A stretch of DNA of 64,000 nt. Source: Desulfurobacterium pacificum. Lineage in GTDB: Bacteria > Aquificota > Aquificia > Desulfurobacteriales > Desulfurobacteriaceae. The first letter of the stretch is position 1. Each line of letters starts with the position of its first letter. Below are positions 61,547 to 64,000 of this stretch, one piece after another. The stretch spans positions 1-64,000 of the forward strand of contig NZ_FXUB01000003.1 in assembly GCF_900182835.1 (NCBI RefSeq), in the 5' to 3' direction. Both the position numbers and the translations under genes were made by a program. The notes under the pieces were generated by a model, which saw nothing but the letters and a program-made list of their open reading frames with translations, did no database searches and was not told the DNA's origin.

Positions 61547-62971
61547 ATGATTAATCTCCTCTCGTTATTTTTTTTCAACGGTAAAAGTTTAAAGAGTATA
61601 AGTAAGGGGAAGGAAACTACTGTTGAATCTGTGGGAAGGGCGGGAGGTTTTGAGCAGTTATTACAGCTGTTTGATTCTAAGGAAGTTAAGGGTATCGGTA
61701 CTGATAAGCAGAGAAAAGAGATAGCCGACGTATTTTCAAAGTTTTGTAGTGCAGGAAAAAGAGAATTTAAGGTTCTGAATTTGAATAGTGAAAATAAGAA
61801 AAAAGTTAAAAGAAAAGAACTGTTAGGAAATGAGTTTAAATTGGTAAGCTTTGAAAAGGAAGGGCAAGAAAAAATTAAAAATAGCGCCATAGGTGGGCTG
61901 AAAAATAGAGTGTTCACTTTGAAGCCGAAAGAAGGGGGAGTGGAAAGTAAGGTTAAGGTTAGTGTTAGGGGGCTTAGTGGGAAGGGGGAAGATAAAAAGA
62001 ATGGTATTGCGGTAAGTGTTAAAGTGAAAAGAGAAGAAAAAGGGCAGAGAGAGAAAGTTAAAAAGGAAGTAAAAATTAAAGCTTCTCATCAAAATTCTCA
62101 GCAGGTAGCTCCGGCGATTTTTAAAGGTGAAGAGGTAAAAAAAGGGAAAAGAAAGTCTGTAGTTTTTGATAGGGTTTTGAAGGCTCCGGAAGAGAGGAAC
62201 GACAGAATTTACGCAGAGATTGTTCCAAACGTTGTTTCAAAGCCTGTTGGTAATTTAAATGTTGATAAAACTCCTCTGCAATTGGAAGTTAGTTTAGAGA
62301 AGAAAAGGAAAGTTAATGGTAATTATGTTGAGAATAAAAAGTTAAAACTGAAAGGTGAAAAAATTCTTTTATCGGAAAGGGCGAGAAAGGCGGTTAAGAC
62401 TTTAGCTGTGAAAGAGAAAAAAGAAAAGAAAGTTGTCCGTTTGCCGTTTGATGTGAGGAATGTTAAGGAATTTGTTCTCAACGTTTCAGAAAGGGAACAG
62501 GTATCGCGAATTGTTGATGCTGTCAGGCGGGATTTTTCCTTTACTTCGGTGGTTCAACATAGGAGTGAAAAAAGTGAAGTTCCTGTGATGAATAACTTTA
62601 CCTCTAACTATCAAAACATTCCACTGCACGATGTGAGTAATCCTTCGTTTTCTAGTTACTCTCAGAGCGGTAATTCTAACGACCAGACTTTTACTCAAGG
62701 TAAGGAAAATAATGGCTTGTTTCAGAATTTTTCTCAGTTTGAGATAAACCTTGAGCAGTTTTCAATGAAGGCTACTTATCGTACCGGTTTTATAAATCTG
62801 CAGCTTAACTTTTCTAATTTATCAATGGTTGATTCGGCTTTAATAGAAGAGGTTAAAAACGTTATCCGTTCTATGAATATGGGAGGGACCTTTACGTTTA
62901 AGGTAAAAGGAAAATCACTTTATTCCGGTAGGGTTGAAAAAGAAAAAGGCTCAGTAGAACTTAGAGTATAA
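61547..62971 (+). CDS. Flagellar hook-length control (FliK-like) protein, tentative
   Basis: 474 residues. A very long Lys/Glu/Val/Arg-rich, poorly structured N-terminal part (about 1-350) and a compact C-terminal domain (about 395-474) with MKATYRTGFINLQLNFS and MGGTFTFKVKGKSLYSGRV. This plan (disordered ruler region plus folded C-terminal switch domain) and the place after fliA suggest FliK, but the sequence is not close enough to be certain. Confidence 0.5.
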   Translation: MINLLSLFFFNGKSLKSISKGKETTVESVGRAGGFEQLLQLFDSKEVKGIGTDKQRKEIADVFSKFCSAGKREFKVLNLNSENKKKVKRKELLGNEFKLVSFEKEGQEKIKNSAIGGLKNRVFTLKPKEGGVESKVKVSVRGLSGKGEDKKNGIAVSVKVKREEKGQREKVKKEVKIKASHQNSQQVAPAIFKGEEVKKGKRKSVVFDRVLKAPEERNDRIYAEIVPNVVSKPVGNLNVDKTPLQLEVSLEKKRKVNGNYVENKKLKLKGEKILLSERARKAVKTLAVKEKKEKKVVRLPFDVRNVKEFVLNVSEREQVSRIVDAVRRDFSFTSVVQHRSEKSEVPVMNNFTSNYQNIPLHDVSNPSFSSYSQSGNSNDQTFTQGKENNGLFQNFSQFEINLEQFSMKATYRTGFINLQLNFSNLSMVDSALIEEVKNVIRSMNMGGTFTFKVKGKSLYSGRVEKEKGSVELRV

Positions 62972-62974
62972 AAG

Positions 62975-64000
62975 ATGAGAGCGCTGCTGTTAGTATTGGT
63001 GTTTTTTTCGTTTTTTTTACCGCTGCAAGGATTTGCCAAACTTGAAAAAGGTTCTTCCTTGAATCTTGAAAGAGAAAAGATTCTGTTTCAAAGGGGATTG
63101 AGGCAGTTTAAAATAGGCTCTTATTCAACTGCTCTTGAGTATTTTCTCAAAGCTTTAAAGCCTAACTCTCCGTATTACAGGAAAGCTCTTTTAATGCTTG
63201 CCAAAACCTACTACGCTATAGGTAGGAAAACGGGGGAGAAAAAATATCTGTGGCAGGCACTTAATTATATTCAGCTTTACTTCATTACTTTTAAAGAAGA
63301 TGAGCAGCTTCCTTGGGACTACTATTACACTAAAGCGAAGATTTATGAATCTTTGGGTTTCTATGAGCAGGCTTTAGCCCTTTATAGGGTTGCTTTTTTG
63401 GCTGCGAAGACCGAGGATGAAAAGATAAAAACAACGGTGGGGATTATAAGAACAGCGGTGTGGATAAGAAGACCCGATATGGCAGATGAGTATTACATAC
63501 TTATATCCACTTCTAATTTCATAACGCCGCAGGAAGATAAAGAATTGGAGTTTGTACGTGGTTTAATGCTGTTTAGCAAGGGAAGGTATAAAGAAGCTCT
63601 GCCGTTTTTCTTTAAAGTTTATAGGCAGTATGAAAATTATTTAATAGATAATCCGGAGTATTACTATTACGTAGCCGAAAACGTTTATAGAACCGGAAAT
63701 TTAAAGTTAGCAGAGCAGCTTTTTAGAAGGATAGTAAGTCTTACTAAAGACCCTTTGGTTGTGAGGAAGTCTATTTTAAGGTTGGGGGATATTGAACTTA
63801 GGAGGGGAAATAGGAAGTTAGCTTTTGTTTACTACTATTCGGTGATTAGAGATTATCCTGAAACGCAGGAAGCTCAGGTTGCTCGTCTGAAGATAATTCC
63901 TATGATGAAGTATCCAGAGATTAAGTACAGGACGGAGCTTACGAAAGATAAAGCATTTAAAGACCCTATAAAGTATGTGGCTCAAATTTTAGTAAATTAT
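62975..64000 (+). CDS. Secreted TPR-repeat protein (partial, runs off the window)
   Basis: 342 codons are open to the window end. A signal peptide (MRALLLVLVFFSFFLPLQGFA) is followed by several tetratricopeptide-like repeats: QFKIGSYSTALEYFLKAL, YESLGFYEQALALYRVAF, LFSKGRYKEALPFFFKVY and VYRTGNLKLAEQLFRRIV. It probably acts in the periplasm as a protein-binding scaffold. It starts 3 bases after the FliK-like gene, so it may be a motility gene; its exact function is unknown. Confidence 0.8.
   Translation, partial: MRALLLVLVFFSFFLPLQGFAKLEKGSSLNLEREKILFQRGLRQFKIGSYSTALEYFLKALKPNSPYYRKALLMLAKTYYAIGRKTGEKKYLWQALNYIQLYFITFKEDEQLPWDYYYTKAKIYESLGFYEQALALYRVAFLAAKTEDEKIKTTVGIIRTAVWIRRPDMADEYYILISTSNFITPQEDKELEFVRGLMLFSKGRYKEALPFFFKVYRQYENYLIDNPEYYYYVAENVYRTGNLKLAEQLFRRIVSLTKDPLVVRKSILRLGDIELRRGNRKLAFVYYYSVIRDYPETQEAQVARLKIIPMMKYPEIKYRTELTKDKAFKDPIKYVAQILVNY

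Overview
The window is a gene-dense, moderately AT-rich bacterial chromosome segment. No gene-free stretch exceeds about 180 bases once the tRNA genes are counted. I saw no insertion sequence, prophage, integrase or CRISPR array. The best guess at origin is a thermophilic anaerobic chemolithoautotroph of the Aquificota, family Desulfurobacteriaceae. The reasons are a NusG with a large insertion in its N-terminal domain, a four-subunit pyruvate:ferredoxin oxidoreductase, a split biotin-dependent carboxylase, a full flagellar set, and many TTG/GTG starts. This taxonomic call is inference from gene content, not a database result.

Layout. 1-12.7 kb (+): the transcription/translation block tuf(end)-rpmG-tRNA-Trp-secE-nusG-rplK-rplA-[promoter and L10 leader]-rplJ-rplL-rpoB-rpoC, closed by an intrinsic terminator; a small TatA-like gene follows. 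12.9-18.8 kb (-): a probable long operon leuD-leuB-asd-Roadblock protein-31-aa membrane peptide-UPF0173 hydrolase-patatin-acyP-LysM/LytM protein. 18.9-28.1 kb (-): a tRNA cluster (Thr-Tyr-fMet-Gly), then pdxA, a coiled-coil protein, ribBA, clpP, comM, a secreted protein, tRNA-Pro(GGG), pycB, pycA and pgpA. 28.1-34.9 kb (+): a lipoprotein with a duplicated domain, folC, an AbiEii-like nucleotidyltransferase overlapping an unknown gene, truD, a PflX-like radical SAM protein and a dihydrouridine synthase. hflX is convergent on these. 36.0-42.1 kb (+): ebfC-recR-porG-porD-porA-porB-Roadblock protein-MglA-like GTPase-bioB. 42.1-42.7 kb (-): tRNA-Pro(TGG), tRNA-Arg(TCT) and panD. 42.8-49.8 kb (+): Memo-like protein, ArsR regulator, trxA-trxB-TlpA-like lipoprotein, engB, recN, an NhaD-like antiporter and a YqhA-like protein. 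49.8-64 kb (+): a flagellar block fliG-fliM-fliN-flgF-flgG-flgA-flgH-flgI-flgJ-flhA-flhF-flhG-fliA-FliK-like-TPR protein, cut by the window end.

Working together: PorGDAB makes pyruvate from acetyl-CoA and CO2 (or the reverse). PycAB carboxylates pyruvate to oxaloacetate and needs biotin, for which bioB is present. asd and the leu genes draw on these precursors. The flagellar block encodes the C-ring, rod, L/P rings, export gate protein, placement GTPases and the flagellar sigma factor.

Most noteworthy: RpoB carries a CxC-x12-CxxC zinc-ribbon-like insertion with the same spacing as, and clear similarity to, the RpoC zinc-binding domain. pdxA has no canonical start and appears to begin at AUA. 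fliM and fliN are overprinted in different frames across a repeat tract. The flagellar sigma factor lacks much of region 3. A terminator-like hairpin lies between rpoB and rpoC. An AbiEii-type nucleotidyltransferase overlaps an unknown gene. Roadblock/MglA-type polarity genes occur at two metabolic loci.
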